The notes beneath the pieces were generated by a model. That model saw only the letters and a list, made by a program, of their open reading frames with translations, was not told the DNA's origin and did no database searches. Both the position numbers and the translations under genes were made by a program. Below, in pieces: positions 11,446-22,049 of a stretch of DNA of 64,000 nucleotides. This DNA is from an uncultured Marinobacterium sp. Its GTDB lineage: Bacteria; Pseudomonadota; Gammaproteobacteria; Pseudomonadales; Balneatricaceae. Where the stretch lies: NCBI GenBank assembly GCA_947501565.1, contig CANMWJ010000006.1, forward strand, positions 160,269-224,268, in the 5' to 3' direction. Within the stretch, counting starts at the first letter, position 1. The number at the start of each line of letters is the position of its first letter.

Positions 11446-12696
11446 TCAAAAATTACCCTGAAACCAGGACTTCATCCGACTTACCAAACCCACCTGCGGT
11501 ACGTCGGGTGTGACACGCTCCTCAGCCGCCACTGCAAAATCAACGTCCTGATTGTCTTTGGCGTACAACAATAATCCGATACTGGTGGCATAGATCGGGC
11601 TTGCCAGAATGTCGTCCATTCCACGCACCCCCTTCGGATTGGACAAGCGCACGGGCATGTGGAAGATCTCCTCAGCCAGTTCTACAGCGCCTTCCATCTT
11701 CGAAGTCCCCCCGGTGAGCACAATGCCCGCTGCCACCAGATCCTCAAATCCACTGCGTCGCAGTTCAGCCTGCACCAGCGTAAACAACTCGTCGTAGCGC
11801 GGTTCAACCACCTCTGCTAAAGCCTGACGAGACAGGTCGCGTGCCGGACGATCCCCTACACTTGGGACCTTAATCAGTTCTTCAGCACCTGCCAGTTGTG
11901 CCAGCGCGCAGGCATATTTGATCTTAATCTCATCGGCACTCTGGGTCGGCGTACGCAACGCCATCGCGATATCATTGGTCACCTGATCACCAGCGATCGG
12001 GATCACGGCAGTATGACGAATCGCACCCGCTGTAAAGACCGCAATATCGGTCGTACCACCACCAATATCGACCATGCACACACCCAGCTCTTTCTCGTCC
12101 TCAGTCAATACCGAGTAGCTGGATGCCAGCTGTTCCAGCACGATGTTGTCCACTTCCAGACCACAGCGACGGATACATTTTTCGATGTTATGCACTGCAT
12201 TGATCGCACCGGTCACCAGATGTACCTTGGCTTCCAGTCGCACACCAGACATCCCCAGCGGCTCTTTGATACCTTCCTGGTTATCGATCACATATTCCTG
12301 AGGCAGGATGTGAATGATCTTCTGATCTGCCGGAATCGCCACCGCCTGCGCTGCATCGATCACACGTTCCAGGTCGTAGTCGGTCACCTCTCGGTCGCGC
12401 ACCGCTACGATGCCGTGTGAGCCCATGCTGTTAATATGGCTACCCGCAATACCCACCGTCACCGAGTGAATCTTGCAGCCCGCCATCAACTCCGCTTCTT
12501 CCACAGCGCGCTGAATTGAGCTCACGGTGGACTCGATGTTCACCACGACACCACGTTTCAATCCGCGCGACGGGTGACTGCCCACACCGATGATCTCAAC
12601 CTCACCATCCAGGCCTACCTCTGCTACCAGACAGACCACTTTGGAAGTGCCGATATCTAACGCGACAATCATGCTATTTTCTGTTGCCGAATCCAT
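11446..12696 (-). CDS. ftsA: Cell division actin-like protein FtsA
   Basis: Anchors FtsZ filaments to the membrane and recruits later divisome proteins. The 416-residue actin-fold protein has phosphate-1 motif ALDIGTSKV, phosphate-2 region VDIGGGTTDIAVF, adenosine motif VLTGGTSKMEG, and a C-terminal amphipathic targeting helix (MKSWFQGNF). Two starts are possible: ATG 12696, 6 nt after ftsQ, or ATG 12672, eight codons in, which begins MIVALDIG. The first fits the operon spacing. Confidence 0.96.
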   Translation of the reverse strand: MDSATENSMIVALDIGTSKVVCLVAEVGLDGEVEIIGVGSHPSRGLKRGVVVNIESTVSSIQRAVEEAELMAGCKIHSVTVGIAGSHINSMGSHGIVAVRDREVTDYDLERVIDAAQAVAIPADQKIIHILPQEYVIDNQEGIKEPLGMSGVRLEAKVHLVTGAINAVHNIEKCIRRCGLEVDNIVLEQLASSYSVLTEDEKELGVCMVDIGGGTTDIAVFTAGAIRHTAVIPIAGDQVTNDIAMALRTPTQSADEIKIKYACALAQLAGAEELIKVPSVGDRPARDLSRQALAEVVEPRYDELFTLVQAELRRSGFEDLVAAGIVLTGGTSKMEGAVELAEEIFHMPVRLSNPKGVRGMDDILASPIYATSIGLLLYAKDNQDVDFAVAAEERVTPDVPQVGLVSRMKSWFQGNF

Positions 12697-12702
12697 CTCT
12701 AC

Positions 12703-13557
12703 TCAACCTGCATCACTTTCGTTCACCCCCGGTTTCCAGCGCACTGAAACCCCGTTGGCGTAACGGATATCAACCATCTCAATTTCGTCTGCGCGAGCCG
12801 CCAGCTCACGCGTGTATAAGGTCAGAAAACGCTCCAGCCGTTCATTGACCGCACTGCGCCCGATCACCACCCGGATATCGTTATCCAGATGCAATGTCCA
12901 GGCACCACGTGCTTCATAATTCAGCCCTACAACCTTTAATCCGATCCGCCGGAACATCTGGTTGAGGTCATGAAACTGCGACATCACCTGCTCAGTGTTC
13001 TCTGAGGCTCCGCTCAGGCGGGGCAGCTGGACGTACTCCGGTTTGAGCTCAGGCCAGAAGATCTTACCCTCGTGGTTCAGCAAACCCGCTTCCCCCCAAC
13101 GAGCGACCGGAACTTCCTCCTCTACGTGAATTTCCAGTGTTGCTGGCCAATCACGGATAATCTGCGCTGAACGTACCCACGGATGGTCCAGCACCTGCGT
13201 TTTCACCATCTCAATGTCAGTTTGCAGCAAACCCAATTCCAGATTTGCCGCCACCGAATCAGCCAGCCCCTGTTTATCCAGATGCCGCGCCTTACCGACA
13301 ATCTTCACCTGCTCAACAGGCTGATCAAGCCATGCCCAGAGGGGTTTGCTAGCACTCCACAATCCGCCCAGAAACAATACCAGCGCGGTGCATGTCCAGA
13401 GCGGTTTCCACCACCAATCCCGAACTGCGGGATCTGGATCAGCCTCGTTCTCAAGTCTTTTCGGTATCGGCTGACGTGAGGCGCCGCGAGGGGAAGAGTC
13501 TGCTTCCGCCTCATCCAGCTCGTCATCACGACGCCAGAACCAGTTCATCCCGATCAC
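12703..13557 (-). CDS. ftsQ: Cell division protein FtsQ
   Basis: A bitopic inner-membrane divisome protein that links FtsL/FtsB and other partners. It is about 284 residues long, with a charged cytoplasmic N-terminus (WFWRRDDELDEAEAD), one membrane segment near 50-70 (LWTCTALVLFLGGLWSAS), a POTRA domain (VKIVGKARHLDKQGL onward) and a beta domain ending at RWKPGV. The GTG at 13557 overlaps the ddl stop (GTGA); an ATG three codons later (13548) is also plausible. It lies between ddl and ftsA, the standard order. Confidence 0.94.
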   Translation of the reverse strand: MIGMNWFWRRDDELDEAEADSSPRGASRQPIPKRLENEADPDPAVRDWWWKPLWTCTALVLFLGGLWSASKPLWAWLDQPVEQVKIVGKARHLDKQGLADSVAANLELGLLQTDIEMVKTQVLDHPWVRSAQIIRDWPATLEIHVEEEVPVARWGEAGLLNHEGKIFWPELKPEYVQLPRLSGASENTEQVMSQFHDLNQMFRRIGLKVVGLNYEARGAWTLHLDNDIRVVIGRSAVNERLERFLTLYTRELAARADEIEMVDIRYANGVSVRWKPGVNESDAG

Positions 13558-14507
13558 ACCGTCTGCCGCAGTATCTCAACCACCAGCTGTTCAAAGCTGA
13601 TGCCGTTTTTTGCCGCCGCCATAGGCACCAGACTGTGGTCGGTCATACCCGGCGCGGTATTCACCTCCAGCAGCTGAAAACTGCCGTCTGCGTCCTGCAT
13701 CACATCAATACGCGCCCAGCCCTGACAACCTACTGTTTTGAACGCGTTGATCACCAACGATTGAAGTTCACTCTCCTGTTCATCACTCAGGCCGTGGCCG
13801 AACAAGTAACAGGTGTCGTCGGCTTCGTACTTAGCGTTAAAATCATAAAAATCGTGGGGAGTCTCCAGCTTAATCACCGGTAACGCCTCATCATTGAGAA
13901 CGCCGACCGTAAACTCGTCTCCACTCATCCATTTCTCTGCCAGCACCAGGCTGTCCAGTGCTGCTGCATTTTTATAAGCGTCCTGCAGTTCCGGCAGTGT
14001 ATTTACCTTGGCGATGCCGATGCTGGAGCCTTCATGTGCGGGTTTAACAAAAATCGGCCAACCTAACCGCTCGCCCAACGCAGCAAGATCGGTATCGCCA
14101 TTAACCACAACGTAATCAGGTGTCGGCAAACCGGCACCAGCCCACAACTGCTTACAGCGCACCTTATCCATACCCAACGCAGACGCCGCTACTCCACTAC
14201 CGGTGTAGGGTTTACCAAGCATCTCCAGTACACCCTGCAACGTGCCATCTTCACCACCAGGGCCGTGCAGAATCAGAAAGGCACGATCGAAATCCGCCTC
14301 AGACAACTGGGCCACGGGGTTAAGCTCACCCTGCTCACCGCCGAGATCGATACCGAAGGCGTCCACACCCGCTCTTTGCAAGCCTGCCAGTACCTCAGCG
14401 CCACTTTTTAAAGAGATCACGCGTTCAGATGACAATCCGCCATAGATCACCGCTACCCGTCCTAACTGGCGCGCTTCCTCAGCTGTCACTCTGAATGCCG
14501 TCATCAC
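13554..14507 (-). CDS. ddl: D-alanine--D-alanine ligase
   Basis: An ATP-grasp ligase that makes the D-Ala-D-Ala dipeptide for MurF. The 317-residue product has [12 protein letters not shown] near the N-terminus, the substrate-loop region [36 protein letters not shown], and the metal-binding end [16 protein letters not shown]. The GTG at 14507 overlaps the murC stop, and an ATG is the very next codon (14504). It is DdlB-like by position within the division cluster. Confidence 0.96.
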   Translation of the reverse strand: MMTAFRVTAEEARQLGRVAVIYGGLSSERVISLKSGAEVLAGLQRAGVDAFGIDLGGEQGELNPVAQLSEADFDRAFLILHGPGGEDGTLQGVLEMLGKPYTGSGVAASALGMDKVRCKQLWAGAGLPTPDYVVVNGDTDLAALGERLGWPIFVKPAHEGSSIGIAKVNTLPELQDAYKNAAALDSLVLAEKWMSGDEFTVGVLNDEALPVIKLETPHDFYDFNAKYEADDTCYLFGHGLSDEQESELQSLVINAFKTVGCQGWARIDVMQDADGSFQLLEVNTAPGMTDHSLVPMAAAKNGISFEQLVVEILRQTV

Positions 14508-15949
14508 TCTTCTGCTCCTTTCATCAAAGAAACACCTTTCAACTTATGTGCCATCGCAGTGATGTCACCCGCGCCCTGTGTGAGCAGCAGATCTCCCGGC
14601 TCCAACACGTCGCGCAGTACATCAGCCACAGCGTCCGCACTCTCTACAAATACCGGATCGATACGTCCACGCTGACGGATGCTGCGACACAGTGAACGGC
14701 TATCAGCACCAGCAATCGGTTCTTCACCTGCAGCGTACACTTCAAGCAGAAGCAACAGATCCGATTCGGATAATACCTTCACGAAGTCCTCATAGAGGTC
14801 GCGCGTACGGGTGTAACGGTGCGGCTGGTAGATCATTACCAGGCGGCGGTCTGGCCAACCTTCGCGTACGGCTTGCACTACCGCTTCCACTTCAGTTGGG
14901 TGGTGACCATAGTCGTCCACCAACATTACGCTGCCACCGTCTACCGGCACGTCATCAAGAACCTGGAAACGACGACCAACACCTTCAAAATTCTGCAACG
15001 CACGACAGATCGACTCGTCATCGATCCCCTCTTCCGTCGCAACCACGATGGTTGCCAACGCGTTGAGGACGTTGTGCTTACCCGGCATGCGCAGAGTTAC
15101 GTCCAGATCCTGGGCATCGCCTGGGCGTTTGACCGTGAAGTGCGTCAACATCCCTTCCTGTCGCAGATTCTCCGCACGATAGTCTGCCTCTTCAGAGAAA
15201 CCGTAGGTGACAATGGAACGGCTGATCTCAGGCATCACCTCACGTACCACAGGATCATCCACACACATCACTGCCAAACCGTAGAACGGCAGGTTGTGGA
15301 GAAAATCGACGAAGGTTTTCTTCAGCTTGCTGAAGTCACCGCCGTAGGTTTCCATGTGATCCGCATCGATGTTGGTCACAATCGCGACCATCGGCTGCAG
15401 ATGCAAGAAGGATGCATCACTCTCGTCAGCCTCGGCCACCAGATAACGACTGCCTCCCAGTTTCGCGTTGGTACCGGCGCTGTTGAGACGGCCACCGATA
15501 ACAAAGGTCGGATCCAGTCCGCCTTCCGCCAGCACCGATGCCACCAGGCTGGTTGTTGTCGTTTTCCCGTGAGTACCCGCCACTGCAATGCCATGACGGT
15601 AACGCATCAGCTCGGCCAGCATCTCTGCACGGCGCACCACAGGAATACGATGCTCGCGAGCGGCTTTTACTTCCGGGTTTTCTTCGTTCACAGCCGTGGA
15701 GACAACTACCACATCAGCTTTAGCGACATTGTCTTCTGCGTGACCAATAAAGATCTCGGCGCCAGCAGCCTCGAGCCGGTTGGTCGTGGCTGATGCCTTG
15801 ATATCGGAACCCGAGACACGGTAACCCTGGTTAAGCAATACCTCTGCGATGCCACACATACCAACCCCGCCGATGCCCACAAAGTGGATACCACGGATTC
15901 GGCGCATCTCTGGCACTTCAAACAGGCCGTTGTTACCGTTCATACTCAT
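14504..15949 (-). CDS. murC: UDP-N-acetylmuramate--L-alanine ligase MurC
   Basis: Adds L-alanine to UDP-MurNAc in cytosolic peptidoglycan precursor synthesis. Domain 1 has [18 protein letters not shown], the ATP-binding P-loop is [13 protein letters not shown], and the C-terminal Mur ligase domain contains [12 protein letters not shown] and [15 protein letters not shown] 15949 overlaps the murG stop by 4 nt (ATGA). A longer reading from 15970 is open but would run further into murG. The product is about 481 residues, normal for the family. Confidence 0.97.
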   Translation of the reverse strand: MSMNGNNGLFEVPEMRRIRGIHFVGIGGVGMCGIAEVLLNQGYRVSGSDIKASATTNRLEAAGAEIFIGHAEDNVAKADVVVVSTAVNEENPEVKAAREHRIPVVRRAEMLAELMRYRHGIAVAGTHGKTTTTSLVASVLAEGGLDPTFVIGGRLNSAGTNAKLGGSRYLVAEADESDASFLHLQPMVAIVTNIDADHMETYGGDFSKLKKTFVDFLHNLPFYGLAVMCVDDPVVREVMPEISRSIVTYGFSEEADYRAENLRQEGMLTHFTVKRPGDAQDLDVTLRMPGKHNVLNALATIVVATEEGIDDESICRALQNFEGVGRRFQVLDDVPVDGGSVMLVDDYGHHPTEVEAVVQAVREGWPDRRLVMIYQPHRYTRTRDLYEDFVKVLSESDLLLLLEVYAAGEEPIAGADSRSLCRSIRQRGRIDPVFVESADAVADVLRDVLEPGDLLLTQGAGDITAMAHKLKGVSLMKGAEE

Positions 15950-17031
15950 CGTTTCATCGCCTCCAGGCATACTTCGGCCACCCGACGTCCCGCTTCAGGA
16001 CGCCCCAGTGCACGTGCCTTATTCGCCATTTCGAGCAGTGTATTCCGCTGCCCGAATTGCTCTGTTATTAGTTTTTTCAGGTACTCAACCGTCAACTCCG
16101 GTTGCGGCACCAGTTTTGCCGCATCCAACTGCGCCAGATATCCGGCATTTGCTGTCTGATGATCATCCACTGCAAAGGGGAACGGCACCAGAATCGCAGG
16201 CACCCCTGCAATGGCCAGCTCACTTACAGTCAACGCACCTGCCCGGCACAGGACCAGGTCCGCCCAGGCATATGCTTCATCCATTTGGTCAATAAAAGGC
16301 ACGACACGCGCATCAACTCCCAACGCCTGATAACGTGCCAGGGTTTCGTCATGGGTGCGCTTACCCGTCTGATGCCAGACCTCTGGTCGCTCCTCTTGCG
16401 GCAGATCAGCCAACATCTGTGGCAACACCTCATTGATCGCCTTGGCTCCCAAACTGCCGCCAACAACCAGCAGGCGAATCTTGCCACTTCGATCTTCATA
16501 ACGCTGATTGGGTGCGTCCATCTCCAGAATCGGACCACGAACCGGGTTACCTACGGTTTCCGTGTCCATGCCCGGAGGGAAGGCATCCTCAAAAGCTTCC
16601 AACACACGCCAGGCCAGACGCGACAGGATCTTATTTGTCATTCCCGCAATCGCGTTCTGCTCGTGTATCACCAGAGGTTTACCCAATAACCTCGCCGCCA
16701 GCCCGCCCGGGCCTGATGCAAAACCACCCATGCCCAACACAGCATCAGGTTTCACCCGGCGTATAACAGCCATCGCCTGCCACAACGCCAGCAACAATTT
16801 GAACGGCGCAAGCAGTAAACTCAGTTTGCCTTTGCCCCGCAGTCCTGCCACATCGATGCAGTGCAACTTGATATCGGCTTCCGATACAACTCGGGCCTCG
16901 ATCCCCTTCTGGGTTCCCAGCCACTCCACATGCACGCCTTCTCGCTGCAACTCACGGGCGGTCGCCAGCGCTGGGAAAACGTGCCCGCCGGTACCACCCG
17001 CCATGATCAGCACTACTCTCTGATCAGCCAT
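15946..17031 (-). CDS. murG: Lipid II synthase MurG (UDP-GlcNAc transferase)
   Basis: A peripheral membrane glycosyltransferase that adds GlcNAc to lipid I to give lipid II. The 361-residue GT28 protein has the N-terminal [12 protein letters not shown] loop, [35 protein letters not shown], and the donor-site region [25 protein letters not shown]. It overlaps ftsW by 8 nt and murC by 4 nt, indicating translational coupling along the cluster. Confidence 0.97.
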   Translation of the reverse strand: MADQRVVLIMAGGTGGHVFPALATARELQREGVHVEWLGTQKGIEARVVSEADIKLHCIDVAGLRGKGKLSLLLAPFKLLLALWQAMAVIRRVKPDAVLGMGGFASGPGGLAARLLGKPLVIHEQNAIAGMTNKILSRLAWRVLEAFEDAFPPGMDTETVGNPVRGPILEMDAPNQRYEDRSGKIRLLVVGGSLGAKAINEVLPQMLADLPQEERPEVWHQTGKRTHDETLARYQALGVDARVVPFIDQMDEAYAWADLVLCRAGALTVSELAIAGVPAILVPFPFAVDDHQTANAGYLAQLDAAKLVPQPELTVEYLKKLITEQFGQRNTLLEMANKARALGRPEAGRRVAEVCLEAMKR

Positions 17032-18235
17032 GCTCCGGCTCCTTATTCATTTGGTTCTCTTTAGTTCTTCGTTTTGGCGTATTGCCACTTAGCTGCAGCT
17101 TTTTCAGTTCCAGATCAATCCGCAAGATCAACGCCAACATTACGCAGCTGATCAGCAGACTACTGCCCCCGTAGCTTACAAAAGGCAACGTTAGCCCCTT
17201 CGTTGGCAACGCGCCCACATTCACCCCGATGTTGATCAATGCCTGTCCTGCAAAGATCACCGTAAAACCGTAGGTGATGTAGGCCATAAAAAACTCTTTA
17301 AGTTTCTCCGCCTTACGTCCAATACGGAACAAGCGCCAGATCAGCACCGCATAAACGACAATCAGTGCCAGTACCCCGATAAAGCCCAACTCCTCGGCTA
17401 ACACCGAAAACACAAAGTCGGTGTGTGCTTCAGGCAGATAAAACAGCTTCTGAACACTGTTACCCAACCCGGTACCAAACCAGTCACCACGGCCAAAGGC
17501 GATCTGCGCCTGCGTCAACTGGTATCCGGCGCCATAAGGATCCACCCATGGATCAAGGTAGGTTTGCAGTCGCTGCACACGATAAGGTTGCAAGCCAACC
17601 AGTGCCACCAGCAATCCAAGCGCGCCGGAGACGATCATGATGAACTGGAAAAAACGCATGCCTCCCAGAAAGATCATCGCCATCACCGTGCCCATCAGGA
17701 CCACCGCCGCACCAAAGTCGGGTTCAAAAATGAGCAGACAAACATAGATGCCCAATGGCAATGCAGGTTTCGCGATCCCCGCCCAGCTATTCCGGACCTC
17801 CTCCAGGCGCCGTACCAGATACCCGCCCATGTAGATCACCATGCAAAACTTAGCGACCTCGGAAGCCTGCAGGTTGATTGGTCCCAGCGGGATCCAGCGG
17901 CTACTGCCGTTCACTTCTCTGCCGATCCCGGGCACCAGCACTGCGATCAACAGCACACCTGCGCCCATCATCCACCAGTGCCCGGTTTTCTCCCAGAAAC
18001 TGATTGGGATTCGCCAGGCAATCACCCCAACAATCAGCGCCAGGGTCATAAAGATCAACTGACGCACCAGATAAAAATAGGGCGTACCGTTGTTCTTTAG
18101 CGCCACATCCATTGATGCGGAGCTGATCATGATAAAACCCATCAGTACCAGCGTGCAGGCACAGAGCACCACCCAAGGATCAAAAGGCAAAACCCCGGTG
18201 TTTGTTTGCTCCCGATGCCAGATCGCTGTCAGCAT
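17024..18235 (-). CDS. ftsW: Divisome lipid II polymerase FtsW
   Basis: A SEDS-family integral membrane glycosyltransferase that works with FtsI in septal peptidoglycan synthesis. It has 403 residues with about ten membrane segments. Family signatures are present: LVPGIGREVNGSSRWIPLG, FEPDFGAAVV, AQIAFGRGDWFGTGLGNS, LPEAHTDFVFSVLAEELGF and LPFVSYGGSSLL. It abuts murD directly (TGAATG). The cytoplasmic tail carries the lysine-rich segment [18 protein letters not shown]. Confidence 0.96.
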   Translation of the reverse strand: MLTAIWHREQTNTGVLPFDPWVVLCACTLVLMGFIMISSASMDVALKNNGTPYFYLVRQLIFMTLALIVGVIAWRIPISFWEKTGHWWMMGAGVLLIAVLVPGIGREVNGSSRWIPLGPINLQASEVAKFCMVIYMGGYLVRRLEEVRNSWAGIAKPALPLGIYVCLLIFEPDFGAAVVLMGTVMAMIFLGGMRFFQFIMIVSGALGLLVALVGLQPYRVQRLQTYLDPWVDPYGAGYQLTQAQIAFGRGDWFGTGLGNSVQKLFYLPEAHTDFVFSVLAEELGFIGVLALIVVYAVLIWRLFRIGRKAEKLKEFFMAYITYGFTVIFAGQALINIGVNVGALPTKGLTLPFVSYGGSSLLISCVMLALILRIDLELKKLQLSGNTPKRRTKENQMNKEPEHG

Positions 18236-19585
18236 TCAGAGTTGCTCCACGGCCTGAATAAACGCATCACCACGCGTATTAAAGTTCTTAAACATATCGA
18301 AGCTTGCACATGCCGGAGATAGCAATACGATATCGCCCGGTTGCGCCAGCTCAGCCGCGCGTTTCACTGCTGCATCCATATCGCTCGCAGTTTCATTGGC
18401 AACCTCTCCGATCGCCTCTCGGATGCGCGGCGCATCTGTCCCAATCAGTACAGCAGCCCGACCAAACTGTTTAAGCGGTGCTGCCAGATCGACAAACTCT
18501 GCGCCTTTACCTACACCGCCGGCAATCAGTACGATACGGTTCTCTTCAGCCAGCGTTGGTCCCAAACCGGTCAGCGCAGCTACGGTTGCGCCAACGTTGG
18601 TTCCTTTAGAGTCGTTGAAGTAACTCACATCCTGTTTATCAGCAACCCACTGACAGCGGTGTTTCAAACCGCCAAACACCGTCAACGCAGACAACATCGC
18701 GTCCATTGGCAACCCGGCCGCATGTCCGAGCGCCAGCGCGGAGAGTGCATTAGCCACATTGTGCTGGCCTCGAATTTTCAGCTTCGATACCGGCAGCAGG
18801 TTATCCTGTCCCAACGCCAGCCACTGCTCGCCATCCAGCTCACGCAGACCGAACAGCTTCAGGTCCGGGCGGCCCAGATGAAAAGCCCAGCTTTCTACGC
18901 CCTGCGGCAGCAGAGGACTGGTGAGTGAATCATCACGGTTTACAACTACCTTTCGGCAGCCCCGGAAGATACGGTGCTTGGCACGGTAGTAGCCTGTCAT
19001 ATCCTCATAGCGATCGAGGTGATCCGGGCTGACATTCAGCACCGTAGCCACTTCGGCACGCAGGTCATGGGCAGTCTCCAGCTGAAAACTGGACAACTCC
19101 AGCACGTACAGTGCTTTTTCACCTTCTGCGAGCATGTCCAGCACCGGTTGCCCCAGGTTTCCACCCACACCAACATCAATCCCAGCCGCTTTGGCCATCT
19201 CCCCCACCAGCGTGGTTACGGTGCTCTTGGCATTGGAACCGGTGATCGCAATAATCGGCGCAGAGACCTCCCGGCGAAACAGATCTATATCACCGGTCAG
19301 GCGTACCCCAGCGTCAGCGGCAGCCTTGATCTCAGGGGTACTGATCGCCACACCCGGGCTCACGATCAGCTCCGAAGCTGCAGAGAGATAATCTGCATCC
19401 AGTGCGCCGCAACGAACTTCGACGTCTGGGAACTCCACCTGAAATGCTTCGAGCCCCGCCGGATTTTCGCGTGTATCTACAACGGCGAAAGGCACGCCTT
19501 GGCGTGCCAGGTGGCGGGCGCAGGAAACACCTGTTGCCCCCAATCCGATGATGATTCGCCGGTTATCACTGGCGATTAATGTCAT
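18236..19585 (-). CDS. murD: UDP-MurNAc-L-Ala--D-glutamate ligase MurD
   Basis: Adds D-glutamate to UDP-MurNAc-L-Ala. The 449-residue Mur ligase has an N-terminal Rossmann-like domain (IIIGLGATGVSCARHLARQG), the ATP loop GSNAKSTVTTLVGEM, LELSSFQLET, the NVSPDHLDRY catalytic region, DSKGTNVGATVAAL and the C-terminal LSPACASFDMFKNFNTRGD motif. It lies between mraY (13 nt upstream) and ftsW (0 nt downstream). Confidence 0.97.
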   Translation of the reverse strand: MTLIASDNRRIIIGLGATGVSCARHLARQGVPFAVVDTRENPAGLEAFQVEFPDVEVRCGALDADYLSAASELIVSPGVAISTPEIKAAADAGVRLTGDIDLFRREVSAPIIAITGSNAKSTVTTLVGEMAKAAGIDVGVGGNLGQPVLDMLAEGEKALYVLELSSFQLETAHDLRAEVATVLNVSPDHLDRYEDMTGYYRAKHRIFRGCRKVVVNRDDSLTSPLLPQGVESWAFHLGRPDLKLFGLRELDGEQWLALGQDNLLPVSKLKIRGQHNVANALSALALGHAAGLPMDAMLSALTVFGGLKHRCQWVADKQDVSYFNDSKGTNVGATVAALTGLGPTLAEENRIVLIAGGVGKGAEFVDLAAPLKQFGRAAVLIGTDAPRIREAIGEVANETASDMDAAVKRAAELAQPGDIVLLSPACASFDMFKNFNTRGDAFIQAVEQL

Positions 19586-19598
19586 GTGCGCTCTCCGC

Positions 19599-20681
19599 TT
19601 AACGAATCTTCAGACTTGCCAGTCCCACCAGCACCAGTACAACGGTAATAATCCAGAAACGAACGATTACCCTGGGTTCCGGCCACCCCTTCAGTTCGAA
19701 GTGGTGATGGATCGGCGCCATCCGGAAGATTCGCCGCCCCGTTAACTTAAACGACGCCACCTGCAGGATCACAGAGATGGTCTCCATCACGAAAACGCCC
19801 CCCATGATCACCAATACCAGCTCCTGACGGACGATTACGGCAATAACACCCAAGGTTGCCCCCAGTGACAGGGCGCCCACATCCCCCATGAATACCTGGG
19901 CCGGATAGGTGTTAAACCAGAGAAAGCCAAGCCCAGCCCCAACAATCGCACCACAAATGATGATCAATTCACCGGCACCGGAGATATAAGGGATTAACAG
20001 GTAATCCGAGAAACGGATGTTACCCGAAAGGTACGCGAACACACCCAACGCACCTGCCACCATCACCGTCGGCATGATCGCCAGTCCATCCAGACCATCG
20101 GTCAGGTTTACCGCATTGGAGCTACCAACAATGACAAAATAGGTGAAGACAATGAAGAAGATCCCCATATCCACCATCACGTCTTTAAAGAACGGTACGA
20201 TCAGTTCGGTTTCTGCCGGTGTTTGCGCGGTAACGTACAGTAGGATCGCAGCGCCGAGACCACCCACTGACTGCCAGAAGTATTTCCAGCGTGCAGGTAA
20301 TCCACGGGAGTTCTTTTCGATCACCTTGCGGTAGTCATCTACCCAGCCCACAGCACCAAAGATCAGCGCAACACCTAAGGTAATCCAGACAAAGCGGTTG
20401 CTCAGGTCACCCCACAGCAGCGTACTGACAGCGATCGCCAGAATAATCAGCGCACCGCCCATCGTAGGTGTACCTGCTTTGCTCAGATGAGACTGAGGGC
20501 CGTCATCACGTACCGCCTGCCCGATCTGGCGTGAACGTAATTTCGCGATCAGCAAGGGCCCCATCAACAACGAGATCGCCAATGCGGTCAATACACCGAG
20601 AATGCCCCTCAGGGTCAAATACTGGAATACTGCAAAACCGCTGTAGTAATCAGACAGGTATTCCGAGAGTAACAAAAGCAT
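19599..20681 (-). CDS. mraY: Phospho-N-acetylmuramoyl-pentapeptide transferase MraY
   Basis: Makes lipid I by transferring phospho-MurNAc-pentapeptide to undecaprenyl phosphate in the inner membrane. The 360-residue, roughly ten-helix protein contains the family aspartates in GWVDDYRKV and [13 protein letters not shown], and the histidine-rich loop [16 protein letters not shown]. It abuts murF exactly (TAAATG). Confidence 0.97.
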   Translation of the reverse strand: MLLLLSEYLSDYYSGFAVFQYLTLRGILGVLTALAISLLMGPLLIAKLRSRQIGQAVRDDGPQSHLSKAGTPTMGGALIILAIAVSTLLWGDLSNRFVWITLGVALIFGAVGWVDDYRKVIEKNSRGLPARWKYFWQSVGGLGAAILLYVTAQTPAETELIVPFFKDVMVDMGIFFIVFTYFVIVGSSNAVNLTDGLDGLAIMPTVMVAGALGVFAYLSGNIRFSDYLLIPYISGAGELIIICGAIVGAGLGFLWFNTYPAQVFMGDVGALSLGATLGVIAVIVRQELVLVIMGGVFVMETISVILQVASFKLTGRRIFRMAPIHHHFELKGWPEPRVIVRFWIITVVLVLVGLASLKIR

Positions 20682-22049
20682 TTAATGGTTCCCTTTAACC
20701 AGTTCTGCGACAACCTGCTCCATCCCTGCACTGCGAGACCCCTTGACCAGTACGGTCATACCCGGTTCTGCGAGCGCACGAACTGCTTCCACCAAAGATT
20801 CCTTGGTTTCAAAATGCCCTCCCTGAGTGCCGGCATCGGCATTGAATGCCTCTACCGCATGTAACGACAGCGCACCGACCGCCATAAGGCGATCGGTCCC
20901 CTTCTGCGCTGCGTAACTGCCAACGTCTGCGTGTTGTTCGGCGGCTGTATCGCCCAGCTCCGCCATATCCCCCAACACCAACAGACGTTTTCCAGTTCGG
21001 GCTGCCAACAGATCAATTGCGGCTTTTACCGAACCGGGGTTTGCGTTGTAACTATCATCAATAACGGTAATACCTTCAGGCCCTGCGTAGGGACACATCC
21101 GCCCGTTTACCGGTATAAACTGCTCTAATCCATCCACCGCCAGCTGAAGCGGGTAACCTGCCGCGACAATCGCCGCCGTCGCAGCGGTAGCATTAGCAAC
21201 ATTATGTTTACCCATCACCTTCAGGCTCACAGGTAATGTCTGCTCGCGGTACTTCAGTTCAAAGGTAAAGCGTCCCGCATCATCTGACTGCAGATTGATC
21301 GCCTGCACATCCGCCTGCGTCTTAATCCCGAAGGTCAGGTAGTTGCGGTTAGCATTCTGATCCAGCCAATACTGGGCGTGAGGATCATCAGCATTGATCA
21401 CCGCGTAGCCACCTTCAGGTAATCCGTCGAAAATCTCACCTTTAGCACGCACGACACCTTCCAGTGATCCAAACCCTTCCAGGTGCGCTCCCATGGCGTT
21501 ATTCAGCACGGCCACATCCGGCAGTGTCAGCGCCGTGGTATAAGCGATCTCTTTTTCCGCACTGGCACCCAGTTCGATCACTGCATGTTTTTCCTGGCCA
21601 TCGATAGACAGCAAGGTAAGCGGCGCCCCGATGTCGTTATTCAGGTTGCCCTTGGTCGCCAGCACTTCACCTTTCTGTGCCAGGATGGTTGCCAACATCT
21701 CCTTCACAGTTGTTTTACCGGCACTGCCAGTCACCGCGAAGACAGGCGCGTCAAAGCGCTGGCGGTTCAGGCGAGCGATCTGCCCAAGGGCGATACGCGT
21801 ATCCGTAACCACCCACTGCGGGATATCCAGCTCTTGCGGTTCGCTTACCACAGCCGCGACAGCACCTTTCTCCATCGCTCCCTCAATAAAACGATGGCCA
21901 TCGAAATTGGGGCCCTTAAGCGCCAGAAACAGATTGCCGGACTGCAGGGAGCGTGTGTCGGTGCTGACGCCGTCAAACGTGATATCACTACCGATCAGCT
22001 CACCACCGAGAACATCTTTTAACTGAGCAACTGTCCATGTTCCGATCAT
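20682..22049 (-). CDS. murF: UDP-MurNAc-tripeptide--D-Ala-D-Ala ligase MurF
   Basis: Adds the D-Ala-D-Ala dipeptide to complete the pentapeptide. The 455-residue protein starts MIGTWTVAQLKDVLG and has the ATP loop GSAGKTTVKEM, NLNNDIGAPLTLL, and the C-terminal DDSYNANPGSVKAAID and LGDMAELG motifs. ATG 22049 overlaps the murE stop by 4 nt (ATGA). An alternative in-frame start at 22058 would lie inside murE and is less likely. Confidence 0.96.
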   Translation of the reverse strand: MIGTWTVAQLKDVLGGELIGSDITFDGVSTDTRSLQSGNLFLALKGPNFDGHRFIEGAMEKGAVAAVVSEPQELDIPQWVVTDTRIALGQIARLNRQRFDAPVFAVTGSAGKTTVKEMLATILAQKGEVLATKGNLNNDIGAPLTLLSIDGQEKHAVIELGASAEKEIAYTTALTLPDVAVLNNAMGAHLEGFGSLEGVVRAKGEIFDGLPEGGYAVINADDPHAQYWLDQNANRNYLTFGIKTQADVQAINLQSDDAGRFTFELKYREQTLPVSLKVMGKHNVANATAATAAIVAAGYPLQLAVDGLEQFIPVNGRMCPYAGPEGITVIDDSYNANPGSVKAAIDLLAARTGKRLLVLGDMAELGDTAAEQHADVGSYAAQKGTDRLMAVGALSLHAVEAFNADAGTQGGHFETKESLVEAVRALAEPGMTVLVKGSRSAGMEQVVAELVKGNH